DNA of 64,000 nucleotides, from contig QEYB01000290.1 of assembly GCA_017562135.1 (NCBI GenBank), positions 682,001 through 746,000 on the forward strand, read 5' to 3'. The stretch comes from Dipylidium caninum. Its lineage: Eukaryota; Platyhelminthes; Cestoda; Cyclophyllidea; Dipylidiidae. The number at the start of each line of letters is the position of its first letter. The stretch's first letter is position 1. The notes below the pieces were generated by a model that was not told the DNA's origin, ran no database searches, and worked only from the letters and a program-made list of their open reading frames with translations. Shown piece after piece: positions 46,196 through 59,680 of the stretch. The position numbers and the translations under genes were made by a program.

Positions 46196-48384
46196 GCTAC
46201 TGCCTTTATCGCCGTAATTGCCTCTTTCTCGTCACCTCAGGACTGCAATTTGGCTGTGCTCTGATTTCTGAGAAGAGTGTTTTTCGGAGACCGATTTTCC
46301 CATGCCTTTTCGTTATTGCTTATTTATCAAGCGACAAGTTTTTTTTCTGCAACTAAATGTTTTGTATTGTGTTTGCATTTCTTAATGCACACTTCTTTTT
46401 CTTAACCTCTTGCCTGAACAGCGAGTGTCCACTTCACTTGCCATTTTATCTTTATTTAACCATTCATGTGCACGTTTCGTCAGCTACCTGTAGCTGCTTT
46501 ACACTTATCCTACCTCACTTTATGTCTGAATATCATCTTCTAAGGCATTAAGTAAGGGGAATATAATCTCCACGGTGAGTGATACGCATAATTTATTGAA
46601 TCATATACTAGTTGTTGATTCATCGTTTGTTGACAAGATGCCATACTAAACCTTGAATGTTTTGTAAAGGGGCACGTCTTCACGTATCGAGGTGGCGCAT
46701 CTTTCCTCTTGTGTTGAGATTTAGATTTAGAAATTATATCAGGTGGTACTTCGGGATAGATTAGCAGAATACGAGACATAAGTGAGGGAAACTTTTTGAA
46801 GAGCTTGACGTATTCTCGCACCTGTGGAGGTCGTTTTTCAAAGTGACCAGCGTGACAATGATGTGCAGATGGTGTTTGTTTCAACTCAAGGGGACCTTTG
46901 GCTTTTGGAAGTGCTTTGCAATCAACGTGGAAACCTTGGATACTGTTTGCTAAATAATTATTCATGATTCAACCAACTAAATGATAATTGGGCCACTATT
47001 TCCAGTGAGTAGTGTTCCCGGCTCCAAGAACTCTTTGCCTTGAAAACTCGATTGTCACAATCAGTATCAACTCATTTAATTAATAGTGGAGAGAAGAATA
47101 GATTTATGCGAGGGATATTCTAGCCCTACATATTGTCACTTCGATTGTAATTAGTCGGGTATTTAAAAGGCATTATTCTATACGGCATACCGGTGGACAT
47201 AAAATTATAGTAGAGGCTCTTAATTCAGAAAGCTCAGTTTTTATTTGGTACTCTGGATACCCTTTTACGTTCAAAGTTCAAAACTAACTAGAAGAGTCAT
47301 TTACTCAGTGGAAAAGTCCAGTAGGATGTGAATTTCGAATAACGATCCTGAGCACAAAAAGTTGCGCAAGAGTATGGGTTCACTTATAGATGCTTTTGAG
47401 AAATTCCGAGGACAATGACTAAAGAGGCGATGTCTTCACCCGGTCATTGGTAGAAGTGCGTAATAAGGATATTTAATACCAATCTTTTAGATACACCATT
47501 GCGGTTGGAAATCAGTGCGTGACAAATTGTTTGGTGCATGAAGGAGACAGTGAAAGGTTGAATGACATTTATGTGCCAATCGCGATTAGTTTCACGGTAG
47601 AATAGGCTGGTGGTATCATTTATATCTTTTACTATATGTATATTGGCCTGCCTTCCTTTTCTCAAGGTCTTGAAATAAATGAAACCTACTAATTCGATTC
47701 ATGAAAAATGTATAAAATACATGACCAATGCTGCGTGCAAATAAGTATTTTATAGTTGATCGTTAACAAATTTGGTTGTTTCACCACAAGCTACGCCCTG
47801 ATGCTACCTGAACGAACGAAAACCCTCACACGACAAGTTCATACGTTAGATGCGCCTAGGCGTCATACACATCACTCATAAATTTTTTGATTCATAATAT
47901 TATGCCATGCTTTAGGTATGGCCAGCAGCTATATGTATAAACTTGCTTGAATGCTGTGCTATAAGTGGTCGACAAACAGTAACAACTGCATTATCAGCCA
48001 TACTAGCGGGAGGTTTCACGGTGGCTTCGCTTTGAGGACGTATCTTCCTGTCGCTCTGGTTAGATATTCGATGGCTTATAATTTTATGTGACCTGCTTGC
48101 AAACTAAAAATTTAGCAATCAATTTCATCAGATTTTAACGGGTGTTCTAAAGTGATTTCACTTGCCTTGTTAACGGCCGCTCTCGTGCCTTAATTCACAC
48201 AGATTTTATCTCTTAAGTACCAAGTACTATTGACACTTTGTTATCCCCGCCTACTTTTTTCCAATAATTTTTGAATGAATACTTTTTACCTCTCTTCAGC
48301 CCCTTGCATTTGGCTTCCGCGTCAAAACCCCTTGTAAGACTATCATTAATTTTTACGCGCACCTGGTGTAGATTTACCGAACAA
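46196..48384. other. Region between SLC17A9-like and AP-1 gamma genes
   Basis: AT-rich. It contains one notable minus-strand open frame (46540-46965, listed separately). Another at 47444-47665 (-) has low information. The start of the gamma-adaptin transcript should lie near the right end; the sequence just before 48385 is open in frame without a stop for about 110 bases, so an upstream in-frame start is formally possible but is not supported by the family. Confidence 0.5.
46540..46965 (-). CDS. Unrecognised 141-codon open frame
   Basis: An uninterrupted minus-strand frame of 426 bases in an AT-rich region, longer than most chance frames in this window. The peptide is basic, with HFEKRPPQVREYVKLFKKFP and YPEVPPDII stretches, and has no signal peptide or membrane segment. 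I do not recognise a family. It may be a lone exon or a chance frame. Confidence 0.25.
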   Translation of the reverse strand: MNNYLANSIQGFHVDCKALPKAKGPLELKQTPSAHHCHAGHFEKRPPQVREYVKLFKKFPSLMSRILLIYPEVPPDIISKSKSQHKRKDAPPRYVKTCPFTKHSRFSMASCQQTMNQQLVYDSINYAYHSPWRLYSPYLMP

Positions 48385-51300
48385 ATGCCTAAGCCAAAAA
48401 GCCTTCGGGATTTGGTTCGCGACATTCGCTCAGCCCGCACTGCTGCGGAAGAACGAGCTATAGTTAATCGTGAGTGTGCGCAAATTCGGGATAGCTTCCG
48501 TGAAGAAAATGACACTCACCGTTGTCGCAATGTAGCCAAGCTGCTCTACATTCATATGTTGGGCTATCCAGCCCATTTTGGCCAGGTACACACTCATCTG
48601 GCACTTATTTAGATTTGATACATTTTTCCATTTTGCTCTTGACTGAAATGAGATTAGTTAACGCATGTCTTTATAAACTACAGTTGCAAAAAAGGGAATG
48701 TTGTGTGTCTTAAATATTTGGACGTTTATATATTTTCATTCACTGCAGTACGTAATTACATATTTCACTATCACTCATATCTATTTCTTGGGTTGTTTTA
48801 TAGCAACCGCTTATGTTAATCCTTCACATTTTACTAGTTCATCTAACAATATTTGTAAAAAAATGCTTATGGGATTGTGTCCATTTCCCTTAAGTACTTA
48901 TTGGCTTTTCTGCAATAGCATATTTGTGTGCATTAAATTAGTTCAATCAAAGTGATATTGAAAAAATTCCAAATTTATTCATTGTCGTGTTAGCAAATAT
49001 TCCTCTGATTATTTTTACTTCCTTGTAGGTGGAATGTCTAAAGTTAGTTGCCTCACCTCGTTTCACGGATAAACGAGTTGGATATCTCGGTGCAATGCTG
49101 CTGCTGGATGAACGATCAGATGTTCATCTTCTGGTCACAAATTCTCTTAAGAAGTAAGTCGTTTCTGTTAGTGTTCAGACAATCGTAAACATGAAACTAG
49201 TCCATGTGCTTCTCACTTCATGATTAGCTACTCCGTGTTAATATTGAACAACTTAGGTAAATGATTTAATGAAACTACTTAGATTTTTTATATGCTTCTA
49301 CTAAGCTGTAATTTGCCTCTTAGTGATCTCAACCATACTAACGTCTACGTGACCAGTCTAGCTCTTTGTACACTTGGGTCGATCTGTTCTGTTGAAATGA
49401 GCCGTGACTTGGCTGGAGAAGTAGAAAGACTCATTAAATCAACAAATCCTTACATCAAGAAGAAAGTAAGTTACGTTTTAATCCTCTTTTAGACGGAAAA
49501 TTATTGTTCGCCTGTAAAATCGTGATTTCCTTGACAATAACCGATACCCTCAATTCCACCTTCTTTGTTTCTTTTTCATAAACTAGGCAGCCTTGTGTGC
49601 CTTTCGAATAATTCGTAAAGTGCCGGAACTGATGGAAATGTTTATTCCTTGCACCCGTTCTTTACTTGCTGAAAAAAACAATGGTGTTCTTCTCACAGCG
49701 GTCTGCCTTATTACAGAAATGTGTGAACGAGCCCCGGACGTCTTGAAGTACTTTAGAAAGGTACTCAAACAGTGGTTTGATCTGTCGGATATATTATAAA
49801 CGCACTGAATTCAATTACTGTAATTGGTTATTTCTTTACTTCAGCAAATGGTTTCTACTCTTGTTCGAACGTTGAAAACTCTCGTCACCACTGGCTATTC
49901 ACCAGATCATGAAGTGAATAAAATCAATGATCCTTTTTTACAGGTATGATTTTCCCAAAATTTTTGTTTTAATCTCTCATGGCCTCTATTCTTAAGCGAG
50001 AAGTTGGATAAGCCTAAAACATGGATCTTTGTGAAATCCATGTTATCGAAGACACCGTTGCAAATATCACCTTTTTTGAGCTTTCTAATTGGGGCCTTGT
50101 TTCAACCACCAAAGATTATTAATATCCACAATGCTTTTTCGCAGTACTGCCATTCGCTTGGCTGGATTTGAACAAGATTAATCTCATAATCTCCATTAGG
50201 AGTCATTATGTTCACTAATATTTTTCATTTTTCAGGTGAAAGTCTGTTTTTTGACCTTTGTAGGTAAAAATTCTTCGTTTGATGCGCATTCTTGGTCACG
50301 GTGACAAGGCGGCCAGTGAAGCTATGAATGATATTCTTGCTCAGGTGGCGACCAGCACAGAAACCACCAAAAACGTCGGTCATGCCATTCTCTATGAAAT
50401 TGTCCTCACCATCATGGGCATTGAATCCGATCCCGGTCTTCGTGTACGCCTCTTTGCTTTCATGGCCTCGTGGTTTTGCAATTCATTGCAGTGCTTAGCT
50501 AGGTCGTTAAAACGAGTCCCTTAAGTAGATACTATTGTGTCTCATTTTGTATTGAATTTCCAATCTTATTTCCATAGCTCTTATTGCCAGCATGTATGTT
50601 AATTTATCCAACTTATCAAGGTACTGGCAATCAATATTTTGGGCCGCTTTCTGTTGAATACGGATAAAAATATTCGCTACGTCTCATTGAACACTCTACT
50701 ACGCGTTGTTAGTGTGGACCAGCGTGCGGTCCAGCGCCATCGTGCCACCATTCTAGAGTGTCTGAAAGATCCCGATACGTCAATCCAACGGTAAGACTTG
50801 AAGTTAAATCGTTATGCTTTGGAAAGGGCAATTTCAGTCACTATTCCTAAACATCATCTAGGCGAGCTCTGGACCTGTGTTGCGTTCTCATCAATGCCTC
50901 GACCGTAAAGACGGTGATCAAGGAACTGTTATGGTTTTTGGAGAACTGTGACGTAGAGTTTAAATCGGATGTCTGCTCAAAAATAATCACGGCTGTGGAG
51001 AAGTATTCCCCCAACAAAAGATGGCGTGTCGATACCACACTGACTGTCCTAAAACTGGTAAGTTCTTTCTAGAAGCCATCATCTTCAACTTCCACATTCT
51101 TTTATGTCTTCCTTTTTTTCTCCGTAAGGCTGGTAATCGAGCTCGGGATGATGTAGTGGCTTCAATGGTCTATTTAATCTCCCAGTCGCCTGAGCTTCAT
51201 TCCTATGCAGCATTTCAACTCTTTAAGTCCATGCAGCAGGACATGACTCAACAGCCGCTTGTTCAGGTTAGAACGACGATCATCATTTATTTTGCATTGT

Positions 51301-54300
51301 TGCGTTCAAATTCTTTCTCTAACCATTCACTTGAAGCTGTCCGTTCTCTTCAATCTTCCAAAAGCGTATGCGATTTTCAAAGATTTCAAAAAATTCAAAC
51401 GATTAGCATCCCATAAGCTTTACTCTTTCCTGAACTCGTTTTGTAATTTGGTTCGATAATTTCTTGAAGATGCTTTTTGGTCTTCGCTTATGGCTCAAAC
51501 TTGATGTTTCAGGTAGACCGCACAAGTTCGCCATACAAACAACTTATCGCCTCACTTTTCTTAGAATTATACAGTACTTTATTTTACCAGAATTTTCTTT
51601 TTAAGTATTCGCTTTTCTGATTGTAGTAAACTTAGATCATAATTTATTTTCGTCTACTTTCTTGAAACTCCTTTTTTTCTGAAAGGTAGGTTGATACTCA
51701 TTTCCTGCCCAAAGTGAACCAAGGAGTCAATTCTCGTATTACCAAATAGATAAGAAAGAAACTAGTTTGCCATTTATTCAACTTCCAGATTTATTAATGG
51801 CGCTTTTACTCGTTTTATCCTTTGATTTTTTGGTTTCCAACTTATCACCTTTAATAATGTGGAGTGATATCCTAAGCACCTGCTTCTAGACTATTCTTAC
51901 TTTGGTGTTCTATCATCGATTCAATTTATGAGGTGATTGTAAGTCGTTTGCTTCTCCAAAGGACCTTATTGTCATGCACGATGACTTTCATTAGATGCAC
52001 TTACTCACGTACTATGTATGATCTGCCAAGCATTGGTTTTCCCGCCTCGTTTTGTCCAAGCACAGCTATCATTGATAATGAGGTGTCTATTTACCAGTCA
52101 TTTAGTTTTGTTGAAGATGCGCATCCCTGTTAGTCCTTATTTAGAAAAGTGTCTTATTGACCATAGATCTGCTAATTAAAGCTCGACAAGCCTTCATAAA
52201 TGGGTCGCTGGTGTTTCGCTTAGCCAGTCTATTGTCTATTCGGGATAATATTTTGTCGACGTGGTTAATCTCTCGGGTCATTGTGACTCGCAATGTCGGG
52301 CGCTTATTTAAATTTTCCAGAGCACTTTGCGACTATGACTGTAGCCGTTATGCTCATGCTCATTACTGTTGATTTTATTATTATTAACAACCACAATGAA
52401 GGTGGCAACGTGGTGCATGGGCGAGTACGCGGACCTTTTGGTGCAAAGTCAAGGTGCCGGTGAAGGCCAGTCTGAAATGAGCCAGGAACAAAAGGTAACA
52501 GAAACGGATCTTGTCGATCTATTTGCCAACGCCCTCACCTCACCCGTGTGCAATCTGGCGACCAAAGAGATGATAATAACCACCATCATGAAGCTTAGTG
52601 TTCGACTCGGGCCCTCCCATCAAGAGTAGGCTTTTTTATGTATGTTCAACTTTCACATCCTCTCAGCTTACACAGCTACCCATTACTCTAGACGTATCAA
52701 GTCCCTAGTGCAGCTCTACTCAACCAGCATGAATCTTGAGTTACAGCAACGTTCAGTGGAGTACGCCGCTGTCTTCAAGAGGCACGCGGACAGCTTTCGC
52801 GAGGGCCTCTTCGCCTGCATGCCTGTATTTTCGCCTTCCAGCAATTTCCTTTCTGAAGGTGGCGATGCTGACGCAGAGGTTGATACTGCGCCACAAAATG
52901 GTGGCGGTGGACACGTCGATCTTCTTGTTGGTGAAACCACTTCGCCCCAGGTCTCAAAAACGGAAGCCAACAACCTCTTGGACCTTCTTGGAGACTCACC
53001 CCCTCTTCCCTCCTCGATATCTTCCTCCGAACGAGTGTGTGAGTCCTCTTAAATTAGAACTTCCAAACATTCGCATGCCACAGAAAAATCGTCTAATATA
53101 AATCACTTGATCTATTCTCCTAAACGGCTGACTAATTTTCAAGGGTAAGGCCACAAAATGTTACGTAACTTATTTTTTGTCAAATCTCCCAACACATTTT
53201 ATCCTTTTCTGACTGTAATTCTGCCCGCATAAATTGTAGTTCAATTCTATTATTTCATTTGTCTGACTTTCATATAATTTTTGTGTGTCGAGATAACGAC
53301 TGCGAAAGGCACTTTAATTTCACTTTATCTCTCTAAATTGCTACAGTGGCGACTGTCTGAAATACTCTAATCGTAAGGTTGGAATTTGTGTTAAAATCAA
53401 ATGACTGAGAATTTTTTTATTTGCGACAATGATCGTAATTCGGTTGTCGGAAGTTACTTCCGTCACTTTTTTCACATCGCACTACTTAGTTGTTGTCTTT
53501 CAACTTTCCAACTTTATATCCATTTTGGGACGAGAGTTTGCCGAATTCTCAAATCTTCCTTTGATACTTTTCGTACATTCTTCCTGTCGACGCGGTGACT
53601 AAACGTTATGATCATTTACTTTGCCTACGTTTTTAAACTTTATTGAAGGCAAATGCTAGTTCCTTCATACATTTCTTTGCTCTCTTAACTCTCGCTTATT
53701 TTGTGCTGCGTTTGAACAATCGCAATGTCATTATAGTTCGAACTAATCGCTTTCCACTTTTTTATTTGTCTTTCTGTTAAGCCCATACTGACACAGAAAA
53801 ACGTGAAGGCGGCAATCTTTCCAATGATCTTCTTGATTTGATACTGGGCGGTACCACAGCGACGGACTCGGAACCACAAAAGCCAGCACTACCTCCCTCC
53901 ACTCAGGTGTCCACTCCTGCAAACTCTCTTTTCTTCGATCCCACACCGACCGCGTTTTCGCGTGAGATTTGTCAATTTCTTGTACTTCGCTTAGTACATT
54001 TTTTTGAGGAATTTTAGAATTCTAGACCATGACATGGTCGTTAGACGTCCTCCCTCTCAACCTCTATTTTATAGTCCTCTATAATCCACTGGTCACCTAG
54101 TCGTTAAATGAATTCTCCTTTACTCATTATTATTTTTTTGCACTTTATTAGACTCATTTTATATTGCTGTTTCTGTTGCTACCACCTCTTAAACTTCTGC
54201 TTACGCCATCTGTCACCATATTTTCCCACTATGTAAACTGCCAAAACGTTAATGTTTGTCGTGCAATTCTCTCCTCGTGACTGAGATTCGATACTTCCAT

Positions 54301-55827
54301 TTATCCCACTTGTACCTTTCCCACAACCTTTCGAGACTAAGAGCGTTCGGAGACTAAACAGAATTAAAGGTCCCAAAACGCCTTGCATTCCAATTAAAGT
54401 TGCCAATTTTTCGGAATCGGACCGACAAAATACACAGATGGCATCTGGACAACGTCTTTGTTCAAGCACGTTATCCGTCGAAGTAGAGTGATGAAGATTA
54501 CTGAAAACTCCATTACGACATTTCGGATTTTGATATGTCTATTCTGGAGTCGCTACCCTGTTCACTAGTTTTGAAGTTTGTTGTTATTCTTGGCAGAACT
54601 TGTGGCTTTATATCATTAAGTAATTGCGACATTTTCCGGGTCTCTTAAACGATGGTCCTTTGACCCATTTTATCAAAATCTTTAATGACATTTGAATTTT
54701 GTGGTGAGGGGCACCAGGGACATGCGAACTATGAGATAAGTTGAAATTTTTTCTTTGCCTGACGGCCCTCGACAAGTGCGTCGTTTTTGCATGCAGTTTA
54801 CCTAATTCTGGATCAGGAAAAAGCTCATTAACTTTGCTTTGACTAATTTTCACGATAGGTACCACATTTTTTGTCATTTTTGTTTTTTTATCTCCATGAC
54901 GAAACCGAAAAATTTTTTCTCCCCCCTAATTTATTGACTCTGTCTTCCTAAGCCTATTCCCACAACTTTAATACCGACAAACGGAATATTATTTACCACT
55001 CCCCTTCTTCCATCGAAGCCATTTGCAGTTAACATTTTTAGTAATGAGTTCTCTTAAAAAGACGTCTCATAAGATGGTATGTGATAGCCGCCCCGCTCCC
55101 TTGCGCGATCTGGCCGATGGTAAACGAGGTGCTAAAGCGGAAGTGGGCTTTGAAAGCTATGGGATGTTCTGTTGGAGAATAAGACAGTATTTCATTCATA
55201 CATTTTGCTTTTTCTTATACGCCAAATCACACGAATTAATAAGGAAACATATTTGTAATTTTCCATAATTTTAACCTTTATTTTCAGCCCAATCAGTAGC
55301 ACAACCCTTCAACGGTTTCGCGGCATCGTCTTCAACGCCGGCTTCGCAGCTGGCACCATCGATGACAGTTTACGATGCGAATAGCATCCGGGTAGTACTC
55401 GATTTCGAGCGCTCCAGCGATCCTCTAGACCTGAGTTTCGCGTCCTCGGTACCCCCGTGTGTTCAGATCCGCGCCTCCTCGTATAATACTGGCACGTTGC
55501 CTATCGAATCTTTCGAGCTGCAGGTTGCCGTCCCTAAAACTTTTCAATTGGAGATGTTCCCACCCTCGGCGACATGCCTCCTACCCGTTGCTACTGTCGC
55601 CAGCATCCCGCCCGTGACACAAGTCTTCAAGGTTTCCAATCCCAACCGGGTGAGTTATCACCTTGAAGGTTGCAATTCGTTTCATTCATGTTCGTTCCTG
55701 ACATCCGTGTTTTCTTCAGCAACCTCTGCGTCTTCGTATTCGTCTGCTTTTCACCCAGAATAAAGTCCAGAGGTCGGAGCAGTTTCAGATCGACCACTTT
55801 CCCGCCAACCTCTTCAGCTCCGCTTAG
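48385..55827 (+). CDS. AP1G1-like: AP-1 complex gamma-adaptin subunit
   Basis: Gamma-adaptin is a large subunit of the AP-1 clathrin adaptor acting at the trans-Golgi network and endosomes. Fourteen exons join in phase: 48385-48585, 49029-49153, 49324-49465, 49587-49760, 49845-49943, 50264-50443, 50621-50790, 50862-51057, 51129-51266, 52402-52625, 52692-53038, 53782-53961, 55288-55649 and 55720-55827, giving 881 residues (human about 822). The trunk is strongly conserved: [49 protein letters not shown]. The hinge carries two clathrin-box-like motifs, NNLLDLLGD (near 645-649) and NDLLDLILG (near 682-686). The C-terminal ear begins about residue 740 ([26 protein letters not shown]) and ends [11 protein letters not shown]. 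The start Met is followed by [14 protein letters not shown], matching the family N-terminus. Delta/alpha/epsilon adaptins fit less well. Confidence 0.96.
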
Positions 55828-57728
55828 GTTAATTTTTCTCTACATATATGAACACTGTTGTCTTTTTTGTCTTATGATTGTTTTCCTTCTTCCTCCCCGT
55901 CTGTTTTTTTTGCCTGGAAATGAAACGGCTGTGCTCCTCTCTCCCTGCCCCATTTGCATTCACTTTGCGTACCCGAGTTCCATCAAACACATTCCACACA
56001 AACACCCGCCTTTCTCATCACACACATGGGTTTTCAATGAATGACTGACTTATCTGCTAGCTCCGTGTCTCTCACGATCACGTGTTTTAATACATGCGTC
56101 CACCACTCTTCACCTTTCTCACTCATGGGAATCTCGCGGATATGGCTTCCCCGACTGTATTTCTTTCATTATGGCAATTTGTCGTGCATTAGTCCCCATT
56201 GGCACGGAAAAGGATGGTGGCATCGTCATAAGGGAAACTCCCGTAATACCCCATAAGTGTCAGGCGTGATTGAGGGTAAAATAATTATTTTTATCGGCAG
56301 CATGTACTTATTTTTTTTTCCTCCTGATCGTCAGGCCTTCATGGTATTTCGGCTGTGACGTTTTCCGTTTGTGACCTGTCATTTGAGTAAAGCGATAGAT
56401 TGTCAAAGGCTACGTTAATTAATCGTTTCACAGGCTCCACACCTTGGCATGCGGTAGTTTCTAAGGTTATTTGCATGAGGCCTAGAATTGGTTGGGGTGT
56501 GTGGGTTGATGTATCAAATTTGTCTGGTGTTACCAATACTGTTAAACGATTTGGCACCAAGTGGCAATGAGGAGAAGGTTTTGTGTTGGAAAACATTACC
56601 TTGATTGGTTTCTGGCAGGGTTAGATAAATTAGGAACATTCGTACCGTTTGGGAATAGGTTTCTAAGGGGAGAAGTGTTCTCAATTCGTGAGTTCCGCAA
56701 TCTACTCTGAAGTACGAATATAAACAATAAGTAGGGTCGGGTGGATTTCTCCCAAAACTTAAGCGAAGTGGGGTTTACTTCAGGTAATTTTTTTTTAGCA
56801 CAACCCAATTATAATTACTTTGAACAAGATGGTTTTCAATGACCGATTGGATGAAGTCTTTGTCTACTTAGAAATGAGAAAATGACGCGAAATTGGACGG
56901 TGAGAAAACGCACCTCAGAGTGGACCTCTGCTTGGCGAATACTAAGACCCAAATTCGACAGAGAGGACCCGGGATGGACTGTTATGAGATGCCAAACACG
57001 CATGGTGCCAGCGTCATAACAAAAACCCACGATCGCCGTTTTCAGTGTGTAATAATGGCGCAGGAATAGCATAAAGTAGCGAGTAACGGGCCTTAAAGTC
57101 CAGATTCCTTTACCAGTCGCACAGGGTGCGATGATGATGAGGATGTCCTATCCATCTCAAGGCCTATCAACTTCTCGCCTGTTATGAGTGCTTTTGGTCT
57201 TGAAAAAGCAATTAACAAGTTCGACTAGTGAGGTGAACGTGTTGGGACATCATTTCAACAGGTGAACACAACGGGGGCTTGAGCGGTCACTCCAGATTCG
57301 CTTACGTGAAAATCTACCCCTATTAGGTACTCCAATGTTCAAAGCAGAGATGCGTGCTCACTCGATTCTCCGGCGTCCATTTCCGTTGACTGCTAGCATC
57401 CATACGTAGATACTAATAAAGGTTGCGGATCAAATAAAAGTAACTTGATGGCGTCAAATTGGTTTCCCTGCTTTCAAGATAATGTTACATTCAGTCCTCA
57501 AGTACTTAGCCTACATATATGGAGACACATGAGAGAACGATAAAACTCCTGACATCATATAGCTATATTAGTTCAACGACCAACACGCGACCCAAAGGAT
57601 GGAGCAGAAAAATTCTTGACATGTGGAAATATGAGCATTGGCGGCAGTAGGTGGGGGCAGTGATTCGAGGTTATTCAACAGCAAGGAGTAATGTCACGAA
57701 GGTAAGGGAGTGGAAGTAAGAAGTGAGT
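55828..57728. other. Region between AP-1 gamma and synaptogyrin
   Basis: The two genes converge here. The left part is C/T-rich and may be AP-1 gamma 3' untranslated sequence. The middle (56339-57150) has a chain of minus-strand open stretches listed separately. Two AATAAA-type motifs lie on the + strand near 57415 and 57434, about 1.6 kb after the AP-1 gamma stop; whether they are used is unknown. Confidence 0.5.
56339..57150 (-). CDS. Possible minus-strand exon cluster, unrecognised
   Basis: Three consecutive minus-strand open stretches look more protein-like than chance. One runs from about 57150 to 56836 (APCATGKGIWTLRPVTRYFM, then TAIVGFCYDAGTMRVWHLIT). The second lies within 56808-56599 and ends at a good donor (TCAAG then GTAATG). 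The third runs from 56596 to 56339. A donor-like GAG/GTGCGT sits near 56913 and an acceptor-like CTGAAG near 56784, but the phases do not join cleanly. No family was recognised. It may be a separate gene, a broken gene or a coincidence in untranslated sequence. Confidence 0.25.
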
Positions 57729-59680
57729 TTAGGAAGTAAGTAATTCTGTGTCGCCAACGCGATGCTGCCCATTGGTGATTAGCTCATCGTCCATCGTATT
57801 GGAGGCATCAAAACCTGTTTGGACAGGCGCTGGCGGCTGGTTGAAGTAGTCAATGTAGCCGCCTCCTCCATCAGCACTATGTGAGTTGTGATCCGTATCC
57901 ATCACATCATCCGCGTACTGATTATAATTTTTGATGGAATTGTAACGCCTGTACGCTGTGTATGCCATACCACCCTAATATGGTTAGAATAAAATTCATT
58001 AACACAGAAAAAAGTATCCAGTAGCTCTACATAACTTCGAAATTAACTCGGATTATATAAAATTATAAAGATTAGGTAAGCAACTAACGATGCCCGCATT
58101 AGGTCTCTGCCGAAGCATAAAAGTTTTTCTCTTATTGCACAAAACAGCTGTTTCTCGGCAAGAATGACAAGAACGACATTAACCAGTCTCGCATTCAGGA
58201 AAGTCCTTGATTCTTAATCTATTGCCTCTAGATAAGCGAGGTGTCAAGAGTCGATCAGTTGCGAATCTATTGGAATTAACACTTTTTTGCTTGTAACGTC
58301 CTTCGTGCTGGGATGCACCTTTCAAAACTGACTAATATCCAAAAAGTCAAGATTTTCTGCGAATAAGTACATAAAATCATCCGACCTAACTCTACCAGTA
58401 TCGGCGATATACCGGAGGAAAATCCAAGATATAAACCGATAACCTGTATATGTGTTGATACTAATTAATACACATGGCAGTCCAGATAGAGGGCGAAGTG
58501 CATCCTTTGAAATAAGGATTTGTGGATAGAATAAATATTTGTATATCCGCAATTAGCACAATAATCAGCCACAGTCTTCGATGTCTGAGTAACAATAGTG
58601 CTCCTATGACACAACTACATTGTGCAAGGAGAGGCCGCTGCGCAGGTAAGCGGAAGACTGATCATGGTAACAAATATGGTTTCATGATCATATTAAATAA
58701 CGGCAAAAGTATATATATTTATCGGGAAATAACGTGTTATCGTTATAAAGTTCTAAATTGTAGAATAGGAAAAGCATTCCCAGAATAGGTCAAGAGGGCA
58801 TAAAAGGTTTAGAAAATGGGTCTATATGGGTTTACGAATACCGATAATGAGAAAGTAGTACAAAAGCAGATACCAATAAAACTTCGAGAGCAAAAAGAAT
58901 ATTTGAGGAAACAATGGTGATTTGAAGATTAGATCCAGAAAGCGAAATAATACATAAAAACACACCAAGTAGATAAGAAATACATAATTAAAAAAAGAGT
59001 TGCGCAGTGGTTTAGTGCAACAGCCGTGCGAAGATAAAATCAAATCTTTAAACAAGAACGAAGGAGGCAATAATATATGCTTCAAAAATTAGAACAGAAA
59101 AAGCATACCCATGAGAGGATAGAGAAGAATGCGAATGCAATAGACGCACGAATGTTATTGACATTAAGAAAATTTAGTTCATTTGGCCCCGCGTCCGAAA
59201 ATTGCCAGTGGTTTGCCATGTAACAGAATAGCACAAAAAAAACAAAGGTCCAAAAGCCTAATAAAGAATATGGAAAAAAATGAGTCCCGAACCCGAGGCC
59301 AACTTGTGCATAGATTAGTGGTAGAGCACACAGAAGAAGGTTAGTTACCTGCGAAACTGAAGTCGAACGTAGCGGCATGTCTTCTATATCTTAGGGGTAT
59401 GCTAAGGAAGATGGCATCAATCCCCATGTAGACAATACAATAAATAAATCCGATACTCGCAACGGTTAAGGCAAAGCTACAAGATGAACCCCTGCTATAG
59501 AACACACAATGTCCCATAAAATAGCCGTCTCGGTCAATACATGCCATAATAATTATGCAAAACAACTAAAGAAATGAGATTATCAATACACAATAAACTC
59601 ACAATGGAAATCCCCCGCAATACAAAACATGGGGAGGTTATAAGAGCCTTAGGATCGATTCTAAAGTTGGACACGTCCAT
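57729..59680 (-). CDS. SYNGR-like: Synaptogyrin
   Basis: Synaptogyrins are four-pass membrane proteins of synaptic and synaptic-like vesicles. Four exons in minus-strand order (59680-59603, 59565-59349, 59302-59109, 57974-57729) join in phase to 244 residues (family about 224-234). The N-terminus NFRIDPKALI matches the family FDP motif ahead of the first membrane segment. Four hydrophobic segments follow: LFCIIIMAC, TVASIGFIYCIVYMG, LLGFWTFVFFVLFCYMANHW (matching family FCYLANQW), and IRASIAFAFFSILSW running into GGMAYTAYRRY (family AFQRY). The hydrophilic tail is cytoplasmic with Tyr/Asp/Asn-rich sequence. The last intron is 1.1 kb. Secretory carrier membrane proteins are the alternative tetraspan vesicle family and fit less well. 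Confidence 0.93.
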
